Source: CAYRIF01 sp964424205 (GTDB lineage Bacteria > Bacteroidota > Bacteroidia > Cytophagales > Cyclobacteriaceae). From it: a stretch of 8,698 nt of DNA. Location: NCBI GenBank assembly GCA_964424205.1, contig CAYRIF010000156.1, positions 1-8,698 on the forward strand, read 5' to 3'. The notes beneath the pieces were generated by a model that was given only the letters and a program-made list of their open reading frames with translations, had not been told where the DNA came from and made no database searches. Every line of letters begins with the position of its first letter. Within the stretch, counting starts at the first letter, position 1. The position numbers and the translations under genes are program-made. Shown here piece by piece: positions 6,927-8,698 of the stretch.

Positions 6927-8536
6927 CTTTTTATGTAATCTTTCGGGAAAAATAATTTAAATTCTGTACCTTTCATTACTTCGCTTTTCGCAGAAATAGT
7001 ACCACCATGGGCTTCAATCATTGTTTTCACATAGGCCAAACCAAGTCCAAAGCCCTTTACATCATGCACATCTCCAGTGTGTACTCTGTAGAACTTGTCA
7101 AATATTTTAGGCAATGCCTCTTTGGATATGCCAATTCCTTTATCAGTTATTTTAACGATGATTCCTGCACTAATATTCTCTGTTTGTATGAATATTTCAG
7201 GAGTTTCAGGGGAGTATTTATTAGCATTATCAAGCAAGTTTCTAATTATATTGGTCACATGAAATTGGTCTGCCATGATATTACTCGCCGCGGCGTTTAG
7301 CTGCTTTTGAATTTTCCCACCTTTTTTTCTGACTTGTAAGTCTATGTTTTCTACTGCTTTTTCAATTACTTGGTGCACGTCGAAATTAGTAATTTTTAAA
7401 TTAAATTCTCCTTTGTCAAGCATTGCCATTTGCAAAACCTTTTCCACTTGAACGCCTAGTCTCTTATTCTCTTCTTGGATGATATCTATATACCTATCTC
7501 TTGTTGTTGCTATAGTGCCTATTTCTTTGTCTTGCAATGCCTCACAGGCTAGGGAAACAGTGGAGATTGGTGTTTTGAACTCATGGGTCATGTTATTGAT
7601 GAAATCATTTTTAATTTCTGAGATTTTTTTCTGCTTTATAATTGTCAGAATGGCATAGCCAAAACTAAAAAGGATGATGGAAATAAGTATAACAGAAGAT
7701 AGTAAAGTGAACCACATTTTACCCATGAGAAAGCTGTCTTGTTTCGGAAATCGAACCAAAAGATTGCTAGGAACACCAAGCAAATCGTTCGGAAATAAGG
7801 AGGTCTTCAGTTCGGTTTTTCTTAAGGCTAAATGGTTGCCATGTATTTTTGAAAATATAAACGCTTCATTCCCCTTTTTTAGCACCCCATAGTCGTAGTC
7901 GAGCGTGATATTCTTGTTTTTAAACGCATGCTTCAATAGGGAATCCAAACTTATTGCATCGATTCGGTCTTCTAAGTTTCTTTCACCAATCAATATCTGC
8001 ATCAACGCCCGGTTATAGTCTTCCGTTTTTTTTGTGACTTTTTTAAAGTCTCTCAAAAAAGATTCACTGACCTTAGAGCCAGACTTAAACTCTTTATTAA
8101 TGACTACCTCTCCTGAATCGCTGATGATATTTAGACTGCTTCCTTTGTCAAATTTTAATATGTTATTTTGCCCGTTGTTGGATTTTAATTGATACCCAAG
8201 CGATAAGCCTTGTAGGTAATCATCGCTTTTGTCGGCTGGGTCTCTTGTCAGTGTTTTTTTTTGAAAAGAGCTTTCATAATATTCTATAGTATCAGATTTA
8301 GAGTCAGATGGATTTGCCCAGGTGAATTTTCCAATGATATTGTCTTGAACTATCGACAGTGTTTCTTGTTTTTCCAGTTTTTGAGAAACAGTATTCAGTG
8401 CGTCTTGCACATCTTTTTTAAATCTTTCCTCGCTCACCTTTAGGGCATTGCTAATCCAGTAAATCTGAAAACCCACAAGCCCGAGCAATGCGATGCTCAT
8501 CAAAACTATTATAGAACGTATGGATGCCTTTGTCAT
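6923..8536 (-). CDS. rprX: Membrane sensor histidine kinase, RprX-like
   Basis: The product is 537 residues. Transmembrane segment 1 spans about 7-29 and segment 2 about 275-300, enclosing a periplasmic sensor region of roughly 245 residues in which I recognise no named domain. A short linker leads to the dimerisation/phosphoacceptor domain with H-box 'MTHEFKTP' (His318). The ATPase domain has N-box 'NLLDNANKYS' (Asn437), G1 'DKGIGIS' (465-471), F-box 'FDKFYR' (479-484) and G2 'GFGLGL' (495-500). All catalytic motifs are intact and there is no PAS or HAMP segment. By family knowledge it autophosphorylates His318 and passes the phosphate to the regulator encoded downstream (4-base overlap). 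The ATG at 8536 is chosen because segment 1 begins a few residues later. The rprX symbol comes mainly from the paired RprY-like regulator; the signal sensed is unknown. Confidence 0.92.
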   Translation of the reverse strand: MTKASIRSIIVLMSIALLGLVGFQIYWISNALKVSEERFKKDVQDALNTVSQKLEKQETLSIVQDNIIGKFTWANPSDSKSDTIEYYESSFQKKTLTRDPADKSDDYLQGLSLGYQLKSNNGQNNILKFDKGSSLNIISDSGEVVINKEFKSGSKVSESFLRDFKKVTKKTEDYNRALMQILIGERNLEDRIDAISLDSLLKHAFKNKNITLDYDYGVLKKGNEAFIFSKIHGNHLALRKTELKTSLFPNDLLGVPSNLLVRFPKQDSFLMGKMWFTLLSSVILISIILFSFGYAILTIIKQKKISEIKNDFINNMTHEFKTPISTVSLACEALQDKEIGTIATTRDRYIDIIQEENKRLGVQVEKVLQMAMLDKGEFNLKITNFDVHQVIEKAVENIDLQVRKKGGKIQKQLNAAASNIMADQFHVTNIIRNLLDNANKYSPETPEIFIQTENISAGIIVKITDKGIGISKEALPKIFDKFYRVHTGDVHDVKGFGLGLAYVKTMIEAHGGTISAKSEVMKGTEFKLFFPKDYIKR

Positions 8537-8546
8537 TTGTACAAAT
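8535..8546. promoter_or_regulatory. 12-bp perfect palindrome at the kinase start codon
   Basis: ATTTGTACAAAT is a perfect inverted repeat that includes the first two bases of the kinase start codon on the minus strand and most of the adjacent -7 candidate. It could be an operator for a dimeric repressor or simply a by-product of the TTTG promoter motif. No second copy is seen in this window. Confidence 0.3.
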
Positions 8547-8549
8547 TTA
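8542..8549 (-). promoter_or_regulatory. -7 promoter element for the kinase/regulator operon
   Basis: On the minus strand this reads TAAATTTG, an exact fit to TAnnTTTG. It ends only 5 bases before the kinase ATG at 8536, so transcription from it would give a nearly leaderless message. There is no TTG -33 element at the expected spacing. The TTAAC array begins 28 bases further upstream, where an activator could substitute for a weak -33. Confidence 0.4.
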
Positions 8550-8576
8550 CGGCAAAGCGCAATAGTGTTTTATGTT

Positions 8577-8611
8577 TTAACTATAATTAACGCAGATTAA
8601 CTTCTCTTAAC
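8577..8611. promoter_or_regulatory. Four TTAAC direct repeats, 10-bp period: operator candidate
   Basis: Perfect TTAAC units start at 8577, 8587, 8597 and 8607, each separated by five variable bases, so all four face the same side of the helix. This is the arrangement bound by OmpR/PhoB-family response regulators; Bacillus PhoP boxes, for example, are TTAACA-like units at about one-turn spacing. The array is 41 bases upstream of the kinase start and upstream of any + strand gene beyond 8698. A further TTAAC at 8679-8683 lies outside the 10-bp register. The natural binding candidate is the regulator encoded at 6243-6926, which is an inference. Confidence 0.65.
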
Positions 8612-8633
8612 ACTAATTCTCCAGTAGAGTTAC

Positions 8634-8641
8634 TAATATTG
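8634..8641 (+). promoter_or_regulatory. Possible -7 element for an unseen rightward gene
   Basis: TAATATTG differs from TAnnTTTG at one base. It begins 22 bases after the last TTAAC unit, so the array would occupy the -33 region, as in activator-dependent promoters that lack a good -33. The rest of the window (8642-8698) has no start codon with a long open frame and ends in AAAAAGGGGAA, which resembles a ribosome binding site just before a start outside the window. Confidence 0.35.
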
Positions 8642-8698
8642 CATCAAAGAAATAGTAATTGATTAGTAGAAGAATAGTTTAACAAACAAAAAGGGGAA

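Noticed and set aside
8679..8683. Fifth TTAAC as a member of the tandem array
   Set aside because: It is 72 bases from the last unit and out of the 10-bp register, and a 5-mer is expected by chance in AT-rich DNA.

Overview
The window looks like a chromosomal stretch of a Bacteroidota (Bacteroidetes) bacterium, probably from the Cytophagales or a nearby order. The reasons are a SusC/TonB-type receptor end, a thymidine kinase that starts with the Bacteroidota-style MFIEPH segment, a PorZ-like type IX secretion protein with a C-terminal sorting-type domain, a RecO without zinc cysteines, an RprXY-like two-component pair, and several matches to the Bacteroidota -7 promoter element TAnnTTTG. Base composition is moderately AT-rich. 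I see no mobile element, phage, CRISPR array, tRNA or rRNA.

Layout. 1-234 is the 3' end of a TonB-dependent receptor-like gene (+). It converges on a conserved cytoplasmic protein of unknown function (317-1345, -), and a nested palindrome (251-307) lies in the gap. That protein is divergent from tdk (1434-2036, +); each of the two has a TAnnTTTG box in the short shared intergenic space. A 215-base gap follows tdk. It can fold into several helices, two pairs of which are mutually exclusive, and one of which would cover the start codon of the next gene. Then come porZ (2252-4519), an unrecognised exported protein (4560-5537) and recO (5556-6236), all on + with short gaps. On the - strand, converging on recO with only 6 bases between stops, is a histidine kinase/response regulator operon (6923-8536 then 6243-6926, ATGA overlap).

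The right end (8537-8698) is a regulatory region. It holds four perfect TTAAC units spaced exactly 10 bp apart (8577-8611), the kind of one-turn direct repeat bound by OmpR/PhoB-family regulators. A -7 element and a 12-bp palindrome lie at the kinase start, and a possible -7 element faces an unseen + strand gene beyond the window. The simplest reading is that the response regulator encoded here (or another of its family) binds the array and controls its own operon, the divergent gene, or both.

The best candidates for something undescribed are the TTAAC array, the structured region before porZ, the nested palindrome at 251-307, and the two genes of unknown function.
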